Shown here piece by piece: positions 19,536 to 30,930 of a DNA stretch of 64,000 nucleotides (position 1 is its first letter; the number at the start of each line of letters is the position of its first letter). This DNA is from Simplicispira hankyongi (lineage in GTDB: Bacteria > Pseudomonadota > Gammaproteobacteria > Burkholderiales > Burkholderiaceae_C), in the NCBI RefSeq assembly GCF_003570885.1, contig NZ_QXJC01000003.1, forward strand, positions 186,001 through 250,000. The letters are read 5' to 3'. The notes beneath the pieces were generated by a model, which was not told the DNA's origin, searched no databases, and worked only from the letters and a program-made list of their open reading frames with translations. The translations under genes and the position numbers were made by a program.

Positions 19536-21105
19536 GGTGGGCCTCCGCCGTCTGTTTCAGGTGCTGCTGCACATCGGCATGCCACAGCCCGCTCATCCAC
19601 TCGCCAATGCGCGGCGCGGTGGCGTCGGCACGGTTGACCGAGGGCGACAGATGCCCCTTGGCCATGACGTAGAGCCGGTCGCACAGATCAAACAGCTCAT
19701 CGAGCTCTTCGCTCAGCACCAGCACCGCGCAGCCGGCATCGCGCAGCGCCAGGATTTCGCCGCGAATCTGCTGCGCCGCGCCCACGTCCACGCCCCAGGT
19801 GGGTTGCGAGACGATCAGCAGGCTGGGGCCAGCGGATATCTCGCGCCCGACGATGAATTTTTGCAAGTTGCCGCCCGAAAGCGATTGCGCCGGCGCGTCC
19901 GGCCCGCCGGCCTTGACGCCAAAGCGCGTGATGATGTCCTGCGCCTGGGCGCGCAGCGCGCCCACATCGATCCAGCCGAGCTTGCGCACGGCGTCGCTGC
20001 GGGTCAGCAGCAGGTTGTGCGCCAGGCCTATGCTGGGCACGGCGCCCCGCCCCAAGCGCTCTTCCGGCACGAAATGCAGGCCCAACGCGCGGCGCTGGCG
20101 CGGCCCCAGGTGGCCGGCGTTGTGCCCCGCCACCTGCACCATGGCCGGTTCGGCGCGCGGGTCTTCGCCCGACAGTGCGTAGAGCAGTTCCTTCTGGCCG
20201 TTGCCCGACACGCCGGCGATGCCCACCACCTCGCCGGCCTGCACCTGCAGTTCCAGGTCGATCAAATCGACACCAAACGGATCGGTGCGCACCAGGCTCA
20301 GATGGTCCACGCGCAGCACCACGGCGCCCAATTGCACGGCGCGGTGCTCCAGCGCTGGCGGCTCGGCGCCGATCATCAGGCGCGAGAGCGAAGCGTTCGA
20401 TTCCTCGCGCGGGTCGCACACCCCAGTCACCTTGCCGCCGCGCATCACCGTGCAGGCCGTGCACAACGCGCGGATTTCGTGCAGTTTGTGGCTGATGTAG
20501 AGAATGCTGCAGCCCTCGGCCGCCAACTTGCGCAGCACCACGAACAGCCGCTCGACCGCCTGCGGCGTCAGCACCGAGGTGGGTTCGTCAAGAATGAGCA
20601 GGCGCGGCTCGGTCAGCAGCGCGCGGATGATTTCGACCCGCTGCATCTCCCCCACGCTGAGCGTGTGCACCGGGCGCTCGGGGTCGATGTCCAGACCATA
20701 GTCGGCTGCCTTGGTGGTGATGCGCCGCGCCACTTCGGCCAGCGTGAGGCTCTTGTCCAGCCCCAGCCAGACGTTCTCGGCCACGGTCAGCGTATCGAAC
20801 AGGCTGAAGTGCTGGAACACCATGGCGATGCCCAGCTGCCGGGCTTCCTGCGGGTTGCGCACCTGCACCGCGCGGCCGTCGAACTGCACGCTGCCCTCGT
20901 CGGGCCGCACGGCGCCGTAAATGACTTTCATCAGCGTCGATTTGCCGGCGCCGTTCTCACCGAGTACGGCATGGATTTCGCCCGGCTGCACCCTCAGCGA
21001 CACGCCGCTGTTGGCCACCACCGCCGGGTAGCGCTTGGTGATCCCGGTGAGCTGCAGGCGCGGCGGCGCCTGGCCTGCGGGCGGAGGAGAAGCGGAGGAG
21101 GTCAT
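19522..21105 (-). CDS. ABC transporter ATP-binding protein, tandem ATPase domains
   Basis: A 527-residue protein with two ABC domains. The N-terminal domain has a normal Walker A GENGAGKST (about residue 49), signature LSVGEMQRVEI and Walker B LLILDEPTSVL. In the C-terminal domain the Walker A region reads GVSGNGQKELL, lacking the GKS/T, as is usual for the sugar/nucleoside tandem ATPases; its signature LSGGNLQK is intact. It energises the two permeases downstream. It is the first gene of the importer operon and diverges from nothing; lysR lies upstream on the same strand. Confidence 0.94.
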   Translation of the reverse strand: MTSSASPPPAGQAPPRLQLTGITKRYPAVVANSGVSLRVQPGEIHAVLGENGAGKSTLMKVIYGAVRPDEGSVQFDGRAVQVRNPQEARQLGIAMVFQHFSLFDTLTVAENVWLGLDKSLTLAEVARRITTKAADYGLDIDPERPVHTLSVGEMQRVEIIRALLTEPRLLILDEPTSVLTPQAVERLFVVLRKLAAEGCSILYISHKLHEIRALCTACTVMRGGKVTGVCDPREESNASLSRLMIGAEPPALEHRAVQLGAVVLRVDHLSLVRTDPFGVDLIDLELQVQAGEVVGIAGVSGNGQKELLYALSGEDPRAEPAMVQVAGHNAGHLGPRQRRALGLHFVPEERLGRGAVPSIGLAHNLLLTRSDAVRKLGWIDVGALRAQAQDIITRFGVKAGGPDAPAQSLSGGNLQKFIVGREISAGPSLLIVSQPTWGVDVGAAQQIRGEILALRDAGCAVLVLSEELDELFDLCDRLYVMAKGHLSPSVNRADATAPRIGEWMSGLWHADVQQHLKQTAEAHHAQA

Positions 21106-21138
21106 GCGCGTTGTTGTCTCGGAAATGTTGTATTTTAA

Positions 21139-21196
21139 TAGTCAGATTGGCATCCAGCGCTTATTCTATATGCGCATACAGCTATCCTTTTGGAAG
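21139..21196 (-). repeat. Palindromic element copy 4 (3' end of lysR)
   Basis: TAGTCAGATTGGCATCC starts the element, then CAGCGCTTATTC and ATGCGCATACAGCTAT form the core arms. The lysR stop codon TAG (21184-21182) is inside the AGCTAT arm, the same position that provides the rsmD stop in copy 10. Confidence 0.75.
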
Positions 21197-22114
21197 CGAT
21201 TCGGCCACCTTGCGCACGCATTCGCGCAGCCAGGCCGCTGCGGCGGAATGCTGCGTCCGCGCATGCCAGAGTTGGTAGTAGCCCAGCGGCGGAAACGCCA
21301 GCGGCGGCGCCAGAATGGCCAGCGGCAGGCGTGCCGTGAAGCGCTCGCAGTACTGGCGGCCCGTGGTGAGCACCAGCAGGCTCGACGCCACCATCTCCGG
21401 AATCTGCCCGAAATGCGCGCAGCGGGCGACGATGTTGCGCGAGAGGCCCAGGCCGTCGAGGTGCGCGTCGATCACGCCGCGCGCGCCGGGGTGGGTGGGC
21501 GTGGGGGCAATGTGCTCGGCCTGGAGCCAGTCGTCCAGGCTCCAGCCCCGGCGCACGGCGGGGTGCTCGGGCGAGACCAGGCACACCACCTCATCGGCAA
21601 ACAGCTTGCCCAGGTGCAGGTCGCCCGGCGGCTCGGGCCAGTTGCCGATGACCAGGTCGGCCCCGCCATCGGCCAGTTGCGCGTGGTAGTGCGCGTCGGG
21701 CGAGAGCGGCAGGATCTCGATCGGGCACAGCGGCGCCTCGGCCTTGATGCGCGCCACCAGCCGGGGCAGAAACAGCGGGTCAAGATAATCGCTGGCCGCC
21801 ACGCGAAAGCTGCGCGTGCTGGTGCGCGGATCAAACCCCCGCGCATCGGAAAACAGCGCCTCGGCGCTGCGCAGAATGTCGGCCGCCGGCTCCACCATGC
21901 GCAGCGCGGCATCGGTGGGCACCATGCTGCTGCCCGAGCGCACCAGCAGCGGATCGCCCGCGAGCTCCCGCAGGCGCTTGAGCGCGGTGGACACGGCCGG
22001 CTGGTGCATGCCCAGGCGGATGGCGGCCCTCGATACGCTGCGTTCAGTGAGCACGGTGTGCAAGACCCTTATGAGATGGAGGTCTATCTTGTCGAAAAGG
22101 GCTTGGTCTCTCAT
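21182..22114 (-). CDS. LysR-family transcriptional regulator
   Basis: A 310-residue regulator with an N-terminal winged helix-turn-helix (residues 10-65, SVSRAAIRLGMHQPAVSTAL) and a periplasmic-binding-protein-like effector domain (FRVAASDYLDPLFLP onward). The NodD-like sequence style fits a local pathway activator. It is transcribed divergently from xdhAB across a 219-base gap, the classic arrangement for control of the adjacent operon, so a purine-derived inducer is plausible but unproven. Its stop codon lies within palindromic element 4. Confidence 0.92.
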   Translation of the reverse strand: MRDQALFDKIDLHLIRVLHTVLTERSVSRAAIRLGMHQPAVSTALKRLRELAGDPLLVRSGSSMVPTDAALRMVEPAADILRSAEALFSDARGFDPRTSTRSFRVAASDYLDPLFLPRLVARIKAEAPLCPIEILPLSPDAHYHAQLADGGADLVIGNWPEPPGDLHLGKLFADEVVCLVSPEHPAVRRGWSLDDWLQAEHIAPTPTHPGARGVIDAHLDGLGLSRNIVARCAHFGQIPEMVASSLLVLTTGRQYCERFTARLPLAILAPPLAFPPLGYYQLWHARTQHSAAAAWLRECVRKVAESLPKG

Positions 22115-22230
22115 AGTTGTTTGCGCATTCGCGTCATATGCTGGCGCTTATGCGGGCCAGCGCAATGCGTTCTACCCTTAGTAACCGCATTGGGAGCGGA
22201 TCACACCACTCAGCGAAGCGATCTTGGCTA

Positions 22231-22290
22231 GGCGCTCTGCCGCAGGCAGTACAAACCGTACGGCAAGGCAGAGCAACAACGCCAAGAGAG
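22231..22290. repeat. GTAC-type imperfect hairpin repeat upstream of xdhA
   Basis: GGCGCTCTGCC and GGCAGAG arms flank CAGTACAAACCGTACGG. The right half (CGTACGGCAAGGC, then GAGCAAC) is closely shared with 28576-28608. It lies in the lysR-xdhA divergent gap. Confidence 0.5.
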
Positions 22291-22333
22291 TTTTGTTATC
22301 CGCTCTCATCCTGTACCGCTGTACCCTTTGACC

Positions 22334-23829
<1,496 letters not shown>

Positions 23830-23833
<4 letters not shown>

Positions 23834-26256
23834 CTGCACGCGATGAGCTTTCCCTGAGCCGCGATGCCGTGGCCGATCCGGTGACCGTGACAGCCGACGC
23901 TGCGGGCAATCTGCCGCCCGCGCCGCAAAGCCAAGCGGCAGCCGCGTCACCGCGGGCGCTGGGCCAACCCCATGCGCACGAAAGCGCACGCGCCCAGGTG
24001 GCGGGCAACGCCAGCTATATCGACGACCTGCCCGAGCTCAAGGGCACGCTGTACGCCGCGCCCATCCTGTCCAAAGTGGCGCACGGGCGCTTGAACGGTG
24101 TGGACACAGCCGCCGCGTTGGCGATGCCCGGCGTGCGTGGCGTGGTGCTGTCGGCCGACATTCCGGGCGACAAGATGCTGGCCGCATTTGCGCACGACGA
24201 GCCGGTGTTCGCCTTTGAGACCGTGCAGCACGTGGGCCAGGTGGTTGGCGTGGTCGTCGCCGAGTCCGTCATGCAGGCGCGCCGCGCTGCGCGCGCCGTG
24301 CAGGTGGACATTGCCCCCCTGCCGGCGGTGCTGGACCCACGCGCGGCGCACGCGCAGCAGAGCTACGTGCTGCCGCCCGTGTTCGTGCGCCGCGGCGCGC
24401 CTGAGGAGGCCATGGCGCATGCGCCGCACCGCCTCGGCGGCAGTTTCGATGTGGGCGGCCAGGAGCATTTCTATTTGGAAGGCCAGATCGCCTACGCCCT
24501 GCCGCTGGAGCAGAACCAGTGGTGGATTCATTCCAGCACGCAGCACCCTGGCGAAGTGCAGCACTGGGTGGCGCACGCACTGGGCATCGACAACCACGCC
24601 GTCACCGTGCAGTGCCGGCGCATGGGCGGCGGTTTTGGCGGCAAGGAAACGCAGGCCGGCCATCTGGCCGTGTGGTCCGCCGTGGCGGCGCACAAGTTTG
24701 GCGCGCCGGTCAAGCTGCGGCTTGACCGCGACGACGACTTCCTGGTCACCGGCAAGCGCCACCCCTTTGCCTACGACTACGAGGTGGGTTTTGACGGGCG
24801 CGGCCGCATCACGGCGCTGGTGCTGACCATGTTGGCCAATTGCGGTTTTTCCGCTGACCTCTCCGGCCCCGTAGCGGACCGTGCGGTGTTCCACTGCGAC
24901 AACGCGTACTTCCTCGAAAACGTGCTGGTGGCGTCCTACCGCTGCAAGACCAACACGCAAAGCCACACCGCGTTTCGCGGCTTTGGTGGCCCGCAGGGCG
25001 TGATTGCCATCGAGCGCATTCTGGGCGACATCGCCGGCGCGCTCAGGCTCGACGCCTTCGACGTGCGCATGGCCAACCTCTACAGCGACGAGCCGCTTGC
25101 GGACGGCAAGGCCAAGCGCGACACCACGCACTACCAGATGCAGGTGGAAGACAACATCCTGCACGCACTGATGCCCCAGTTGGAGCAAACCTGCCACTAC
25201 CGCGCGCGAGCAACCGAGATTGCTGCCTGGAACGCCCAGCAGACAGTGCTGCGCCGTGGCATCGCGATCACGCCGGTCAAGTTCGGCATCAGCTTCACGG
25301 CCACCTTGTTCAACCAGGCCGGCGCGCTGGTGCATGTGTACACCGACGGCAGCGTGCAGGTGAACCACGGCGGCACCGAGATGGGACAGGGCCTGCACAC
25401 CAAGGTGGCGCAGATCGTGGCGGACGAGCTGGGCGTGCCGATGGCGCAGGTGCTGGTGACGGCCAGCGACACCAGCAAGGTGCCCAACGCCAGCGCCACT
25501 GCGGCGTCGAGTGGCACCGACTTGAACGGCCGCGCGGCGCAGTTTGCGGCGCGCAACATCCGCGACAACCTGGCCTCCTTCGTCTGCGGGCTCGACACCT
25601 GCGGCGCGGGCGAGATCTCGTTTGCCGGAGGCGAAGTCATTTCGCCCAAAGGTCGGCGCAGCTTCAACGAGGTGGTCAAAGAGGCCTACGCCAACCGCAT
25701 CCAGCTCTGGAGCGACGGCTTCTACCGCACGCCCAAAATTCATTACGACAAGACCACGCTGACCGGGCGCCCGTTCTTCTACTTCGCCTACGGCGCCGCC
25801 TGCAGCGAGGTGGTGATCGACACCCTCACGGGCGAGAGCCGGGTGCTCAAGGTGGACATCCTGCACGACGTGGGCCACAGCATCAACCCGGCGATCGACA
25901 TCGGGCAGATCGAAGGCGGTTTCATCCAGGGCATGGGCTGGCTCACCACCGAGGAACTGGTCTGGAAGGCCGACGGCGCGCTCGCCACGCACGCGCCCAG
26001 CACCTACAAAATTCCTGCCACGGGCGACGTCCCCGAACACTTTCGCATCGCCCTGTGGCCCGAAGCAAACCGCGAAGACAACGTGGGCGGCAGCAAGGCC
26101 GTGGGCGAGCCGCCTTTCATGCTGGCGGTCAGCGTGTACGAGGCGCTGCGCCACGCGATTGCCGCCGCCTGGCCAGGAGGCAAGGCCAACGGCCCCATTG
26201 CGCTGACGGCACCGGCCACCGCGGAAAACGTGCTGCGCGCACTCGGCCGCATGTAA
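23830..26256 (+). CDS. xdhB: Xanthine dehydrogenase large subunit (molybdopterin binding)
   Basis: An 808-residue subunit that binds molybdenum cofactor and hydroxylates hypoxanthine and xanthine to urate. Conserved segments include GQEHFYLEGQIAYALP (substrate channel glutamine loop), RMGGGFGGKETQAG (cofactor loop, about residue 260), TAFRGFGGPQG (about 380) and the C-terminal catalytic glutamate region GSKAVGEPPFMLA (about 755). The start ATG 23830 overlaps the xdhA stop by four bases; the longer open frame upstream is an out-of-frame shadow of xdhA. The maturation factor XdhC is encoded 11 kb away at 37.7-38.5 kb. Confidence 0.97.
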
Positions 26257-26269
26257 ACGGCAGGCCTGA

Positions 26270-28330
26270 CTACGTGTCCACCATCAACTGCACGGCTCCA
26301 CGCGGCATGACCACCCGATTGCGTCCAGCCCGCTTGGCCTCGTAGCACGCCATATCGGCAGCGCGCAGCACCGCCGATACATCTTTGAGCTCGCTGGTCA
26401 ACGGCACCAAGCCGATGCTGACGCTGAAGGTAAAGCTGCGACCACCGTACACCGGCTCCCAGGCAGACACGGCTGCGCGCAATTGCTCGGCCACAGCCAA
26501 ACCATGCGCAGCAGAGCAGGCAGGCATGACGACGACAAATTCATCGCCCCCCAGCCGCGCGACCCACCCCGCCTGGCGCACCTGCGCTTCCAGCAGGCGC
26601 GCAACGTGCGCCAACACGTCGTCGCCGGCTTCGTGGCCCGCAATGTCATTCACCAACGTGAAATAGTCCAGATCCAGGTACATGACCACGCCGCACAGAG
26701 CGTCAGGTTCTGAATGGCCCACCGATTGGCCTGCTGCCGCGCGACCCAGCAGCACCCCCCGCAGGCGGTCCTCAAATGCGCGCCGATCAGGCAGGCCCGT
26801 GACAGGATCGTGCAGGCGTTCGCGCCCGCGCTGTCGACGCGCCTCGTGCACGGCCGTCAGTTCCTCCAGAATCCACACCGTTCCCGCCAGCATGCCGGGT
26901 GATTCCGCGGCACGCCCCTGCACACGCGCCCAGACCGGGCTGCCGTCCTTGCGGGCGAAACAGACGTCACCGTCGAAAGCACCGTGAGCGGCAAACGCAG
27001 TGCGTACCCGCTTCTTCCATTGCCCATACGCATCATCGGACCCGTACAGCGCACGCACAGCCTTGCCTTGCAATTCATCGGGCGCATAGCCCAGCATTTG
27101 CGCGGCCTGGCGTCCCAGCATGCTCAGGCGCGCAGCGCGGGTAATCACAAGCCCTACCGGGGCATGGTCGAGAATGGCTTGCAGCCGCCCAGCCAACGCC
27201 CGATCATGCAGCTGCTGTCCATTGCGCTGCTGCACCATCGTCTCCAGCGCTTGTGTCAGCGCCGCCACCTCGTCGCCCCAGGCCTGCACCGGTGCCACCG
27301 AATCGTCGAATCCGCTCGGCTGCGCTAGCCGCACCGCACGCTCACGCAGACGTGCCAGTGGCTGCATTTGCCAAAGGTTCAGCATTGCCGCGACCAACGC
27401 GATCAGGCCCACTGCCATGGCGGCCAGCCACCACGCGCGGCGCTGCGCCCCCTTCAAAGGGGCCAGCAGCGCCTGTGTATCGCTGATGCGTGCAACGGTC
27501 CATTGCGGCAGCGGCATGCCCGCCAAGCTGACCACATGGCCTGACACCGTTTCGGTGAGTATCCGATCACCGCCCGCACCCTGCGCCTCAAGCCAGTGCT
27601 GGCTCACCTCTTTCAGCCCCGGCTCATCGCTCACATTCCCCAACACGCGCGTGGGGTCTGGATGGGACAGGATGGTGCCGTCCCGTGCAAACACCACAAG
27701 GCGCGAGCCCGAGCGTTCAGGAGGCGCAATGGACGCAGGCAGCAACCCCTGCGATTGCAGGCGCAATGCACCCGCGACCACGCCCATTACGCTCCCGTCC
27801 TTGGCGTGCAGCGGCTGGGTGAAGAGCACGCGCGCATCGCCGGCACGGTTGCCGACCACCTCGGACACAATGGGTTTTCCCTCCACCAGCGTGCGCCGCA
27901 GGGTATCGCGCTCATCGGGCTCCAAGGCGGCGGCCTCCCCCTGCACACCATATTGCAGGTTGACGCGCAACGATCCATCGGCCCGGGCCACCTGCATGGC
28001 GTCAAAAAACTGCACTGCAGGCAAGCCTTGCTGGAGCAGCCAATCGAGCGACGATGGCGCTTCGAGCATTTCAGGCGTAATGCCTGCGGCTACGGTGCGC
28101 AGCACTTTCTGGCTTTGTTCAATCTTGCTGGCGAGCACGCGCGCCAAGGTCTGCACTTCATCGCCCTGCTGGCGCACGACCCGCTGGAGGGCTTCGTCAG
28201 CGGCGGCGCGCGTGGCGACCCAGCCCGAGAAAGCCCCAGCCAAGGCCACGGCAGCGACCAGCAGCAAGACCATGCGCAGGCCCAAGGAGCCTGGCAGCAC
28301 GAAATGTCTGGCGTCCTGCCACGTGCTCAT
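26270..28330 (-). CDS. Membrane diguanylate cyclase (Cache-HAMP-PAS-GGDEF)
   Basis: A 686-residue sensor enzyme predicted to make cyclic di-GMP. A membrane segment (about 19-38) and a periplasmic double-Cache-like region (about 45-290) are followed by a second membrane segment (about 300-322), a HAMP-like linker, a PAS domain (about 385-500) and a C-terminal GGDEF domain. The active-site motif is intact (RLGGDEFVVV, about residue 595). The inhibitory I-site position five residues before it reads RQAG rather than RxxD, so product inhibition is not expected. It converges with xdhB, only 13 bases apart. Confidence 0.92.
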   Translation of the reverse strand: MSTWQDARHFVLPGSLGLRMVLLLVAAVALAGAFSGWVATRAAADEALQRVVRQQGDEVQTLARVLASKIEQSQKVLRTVAAGITPEMLEAPSSLDWLLQQGLPAVQFFDAMQVARADGSLRVNLQYGVQGEAAALEPDERDTLRRTLVEGKPIVSEVVGNRAGDARVLFTQPLHAKDGSVMGVVAGALRLQSQGLLPASIAPPERSGSRLVVFARDGTILSHPDPTRVLGNVSDEPGLKEVSQHWLEAQGAGGDRILTETVSGHVVSLAGMPLPQWTVARISDTQALLAPLKGAQRRAWWLAAMAVGLIALVAAMLNLWQMQPLARLRERAVRLAQPSGFDDSVAPVQAWGDEVAALTQALETMVQQRNGQQLHDRALAGRLQAILDHAPVGLVITRAARLSMLGRQAAQMLGYAPDELQGKAVRALYGSDDAYGQWKKRVRTAFAAHGAFDGDVCFARKDGSPVWARVQGRAAESPGMLAGTVWILEELTAVHEARRQRGRERLHDPVTGLPDRRAFEDRLRGVLLGRAAAGQSVGHSEPDALCGVVMYLDLDYFTLVNDIAGHEAGDDVLAHVARLLEAQVRQAGWVARLGGDEFVVVMPACSAAHGLAVAEQLRAAVSAWEPVYGGRSFTFSVSIGLVPLTSELKDVSAVLRAADMACYEAKRAGRNRVVMPRGAVQLMVDT

Positions 28331-28636
28331 GGCGCAGCTGACCGGGATCGCGAGGCGACCACGGTGACAGGTAAGAACGAAATGGCAGACATGGCTGCCA
28401 ATGAATATACGCAGCCCTCACAGCCACCGTGCTTGGGTGGAACCCGCAACAGGGCGTATGAAAACCCTGAGAAACACAGGACAGCCTCACGCAAACGGGC
28501 GGGCGAGGCCTTCAAACACAGGCACGAGCCTCATACGGGTTTGGAATCAAAGAGAACACAAGGCGCGAAGCCGCGAACCGTACAGACGTACGGCAAGGCG
28601 AAGCAACGCTATTACATCTTTGCTTGCGAACCTGTA
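28331..28636. other. 306-base intergenic region with a GTAC-type repeat
   Basis: No convincing reading frame lies between the diguanylate cyclase start and the Crp/Fnr gene stop. The only structure I see is the imperfect hairpin near 28560-28608. It should hold the cyclase promoter, but I see no clear sigma-70 boxes. Confidence 0.5.
28560..28608. repeat. GTAC-type imperfect hairpin repeat near the cyclase gene
   Basis: CCGTAC-AGAC-GTACGG (28578-28593) forms a small perfect stem, flanked by GCGAAGCCGCG and GGCAAGGCGAAGCAACGC. The right half matches the copy upstream of xdhA. Confidence 0.5.
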
Positions 28637-29269
28637 TCAAACACCCGCCACAGCCTGCAGCGCGCGTGGCTGCAAGAGCTTGAGCACATTGCCCGAGCCG
28701 TGAATCAACCCATGCTCACGCAGGCTGCGCAGTACGCGCGAGAAGGTTTCCGGTGCAATGCCCAGCTGCGCGGCAATCAAGCGTTTGCGCTGGTGCAGCG
28801 TCACACTCATCGCGCCGTTGGCGTCGTTCTGCGCGTGGTGCAACAGCCACTGCGCACAACGCGCTTCGGCGTCCTGCGCCAGGCGGCTCACCGCCAACTC
28901 TGTTTGTTGGTGGTACCCCATGGCCATGTCATGCATCAACAGTTGTGCCGCGCGCGGCAATGCTTCCACCGCCATTCGAAACTGCGGCAAAGGCTGGCGC
29001 CGCAATTGCACTCGGGTTTCGGCAACCATATCGACGACACAGGGCTGCTCCAGCATGGCAGAGGCAGCATCAAGCCAGAACGGGCCATCGACCACGCCGA
29101 GCTGATGGCGGATCTGTTCCCCCGCACGCACGCACAGGATCACCCGCCCTTGCAACAGATGCAAAACGTCCTGAGGGCGCTCATGGCGCTGCCGCAGCAC
29201 CTCGCCAGGTACCGCAGATTCCACTGCAGCGGAGAGAGGAGAAGAGAGATTGGGCAACATCCAAACCAC
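28637..29269 (-). CDS. Crp/Fnr-family transcriptional regulator
   Basis: A 210-residue regulator with an N-terminal cyclic-nucleotide-binding-like beta roll (about 15-110) and a C-terminal winged helix. The recognition helix contains ETFSRVLRSL, with the E--SR pattern used by FNR/DNR proteins to read TTGAT half-sites. The cysteines that hold the FNR iron-sulfur cluster are absent from its N-terminus, so it is more like DNR or an orphan member. A near-perfect FNR box sits 27 bases upstream. ATG 29269 or 29260 may be the start. The sensed signal is unknown. Confidence 0.85.
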   Translation of the reverse strand: MVWMLPNLSSPLSAAVESAVPGEVLRQRHERPQDVLHLLQGRVILCVRAGEQIRHQLGVVDGPFWLDAASAMLEQPCVVDMVAETRVQLRRQPLPQFRMAVEALPRAAQLLMHDMAMGYHQQTELAVSRLAQDAEARCAQWLLHHAQNDANGAMSVTLHQRKRLIAAQLGIAPETFSRVLRSLREHGLIHGSGNVLKLLQPRALQAVAGV

Positions 29270-29295
29270 TTTGCAAGGTGGTCAGAATGCAGATA

Positions 29296-29309
29296 TTGAG
29301 CAATATCAA
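29296..29309. promoter_or_regulatory. FNR/DNR-type box upstream of the Crp/Fnr gene
   Basis: TTGAG-CAAT-ATCAA differs by one base from the consensus TTGAT-N4-ATCAA. It lies 27 bases before ATG 29269, suggesting autoregulation by the Crp/Fnr protein or control by a genomic FNR. Confidence 0.65.
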
Positions 29310-29487
29310 AAGGGCTGCCGACCAGACCTCTGGCACGGGTGCCATTTGTCTTGCATCAAGCCGGCGCGCATGCTGCAATGCAACATCGATGGTCTGTCGA
29401 TTTCCCTGTCGCCAAGCAAGCGAGGCATGGTGGTCGCTGCATGATGATCCGAGAATTCGCCAGATACGCAAGGTTCCGGCATAGCGC

Positions 29488-30930
29488 TCAAGACCCGGCT
29501 GCGGGCGCTGCATCGCGCCAGCCACCCCCCAATGCCTTGTACAGCGCCACCTCGTTTTGTTGGCGCGCCAACCCAATCTGCGCGACGCTCTGCTGCGTCG
29601 CAAACAACGAGCGCTGGGCGTCGAGCACGTCCAAGTAGCTGGCAACGCCATTGCGGTAGCGCAGGTCGGCCAAGCGGAAACGGTCGGCCTCTGAGCTTGC
29701 TTGCGCCTGTGTCGCAGTCAGTTGCTCACCGAGCGTGGACCGGCTTGCAAGCGCATCAGCCGCCTCCCGAAACGCCACCTGAATGGTTTTCTCGTACTGC
29801 GCCACGGCCACCTTGCGACCGACCAGTGCCGAATCCAGATTGGCCTGGTTGCGCCCCCCATCAAAAATCGGCAGCAAGGCCTGCGGTGCCAAGGTCCAAC
29901 CCCAGGAGCCGTTCTTGAACAACCCGGACAGCGCACTGCTCCCTGTTCCCGCGCTGGCGGTCAGCGAAATACGTGGGAAGAACGCCGCACGGGCAGCGCC
30001 AATGTTCGCATTGGCCGCGCGCAACTGCTGCTCGGCTTGAAGCACGTCGGGCCGGCGCGTCAGCAAGTCTGAAGGCAGACCCGCTGGAACGTCTGCAAAC
30101 GTCGCCAATGGCAGGCCATCGGTACGAAGCAAGTCCTCTGGCAAGGGCCCACCCGCCAGCAAGGTGAGCGCGTTCACGTCCAGCGCACGCAGGCGCTGCT
30201 GCTGCGCGAGCGTAGCGCGCGCAGCAGCCGTGAGCGATTCGGCCTGGCGCAGATCAAGTGCCGAGCTCACGCCCTGGTCAAAGCGCAACTGGGTCAGCCG
30301 CTGCGAATCTTCGCGCGTGGCAAGCGTGCGCTGCGTCAAGGCCAGCAAGGCATCGTTCGTCTGAAGGCTCAGCCAGGCGTTGGCAAGCGCTGCCACCAGG
30401 CTGGTCTGCACCGCATTGCGCGCCTCCTGCGTGGCCAGATACTGGGCCAGCGCCGACTCTTGCAAACTGGCTATGCGGCCGAAAAAATCGATTTCCCAGG
30501 ATGCCAGGGCAACGCCCGCCGTATAGGCGCTTTGGATACCGCCACTGCCATTGGTCGCCGGCTGGCGGGTTCCGCTGGCCGCCAGGTTGGCGGTGGGAAC
30601 TCTGTCAGCGGCGCGGATCTGGTACTGCGCATGCGCCTGCTCAATGGCCAAGGCGGCCAGACGCAGGTCGCGATTGCCGTCCAGGGCGCGCGCAATAATG
30701 GCCCGCAGGCGTGCGTCGCGCACGAAATCCTGCCACGGGATGTCTGCCGCAGGCTGACCTGCGCCCGTACTGGCCGGCGTTTGAGGGAACTGTGCCGCGA
30801 TCGGCGCTTCAGGGCGCTGGTAGGTAGGCACAAACGAGCAGCCGGTAGCCAACACAGCGAGTGCACTGGTCGCCAGCAGCCGTAGCCGGGACACGCGCGT
30901 AGGAATGGGCTCCATGGTGGCCTCAGGCAT
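29488..30930 (-). CDS. Outer membrane efflux lipoprotein (OprM/NodT family)
   Basis: A 480-residue TolC-like channel subunit with a lipoprotein signal peptide (ALAVLATGC, Cys about 31) and two repeats of the outer membrane efflux domain (YQRPEAPIAAQFP at the mature N-terminus). It completes the tripartite pump. ATG 30930 is chosen because GGAGGA lies five bases upstream; the frame overlaps the RND gene stop by eight bases. Last gene of the operon MFP-RND-OMF. Confidence 0.94.
   Translation of the reverse strand: MPEATMEPIPTRVSRLRLLATSALAVLATGCSFVPTYQRPEAPIAAQFPQTPASTGAGQPAADIPWQDFVRDARLRAIIARALDGNRDLRLAALAIEQAHAQYQIRAADRVPTANLAASGTRQPATNGSGGIQSAYTAGVALASWEIDFFGRIASLQESALAQYLATQEARNAVQTSLVAALANAWLSLQTNDALLALTQRTLATREDSQRLTQLRFDQGVSSALDLRQAESLTAAARATLAQQQRLRALDVNALTLLAGGPLPEDLLRTDGLPLATFADVPAGLPSDLLTRRPDVLQAEQQLRAANANIGAARAAFFPRISLTASAGTGSSALSGLFKNGSWGWTLAPQALLPIFDGGRNQANLDSALVGRKVAVAQYEKTIQVAFREAADALASRSTLGEQLTATQAQASSEADRFRLADLRYRNGVASYLDVLDAQRSLFATQQSVAQIGLARQQNEVALYKALGGGWRDAAPAAGS

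Noticed and set aside
22115-22333. Purine riboswitch upstream of xdhA
   Set aside because: I see no three-way-junction core with the conserved loop motifs, and the gap is better explained by LysR control and a GTAC-type repeat.
23947-26154. A 735-codon open frame opposite xdhB
   Set aside because: It is an antisense shadow of xdhB with no recognisable motif or ribosome-binding site.
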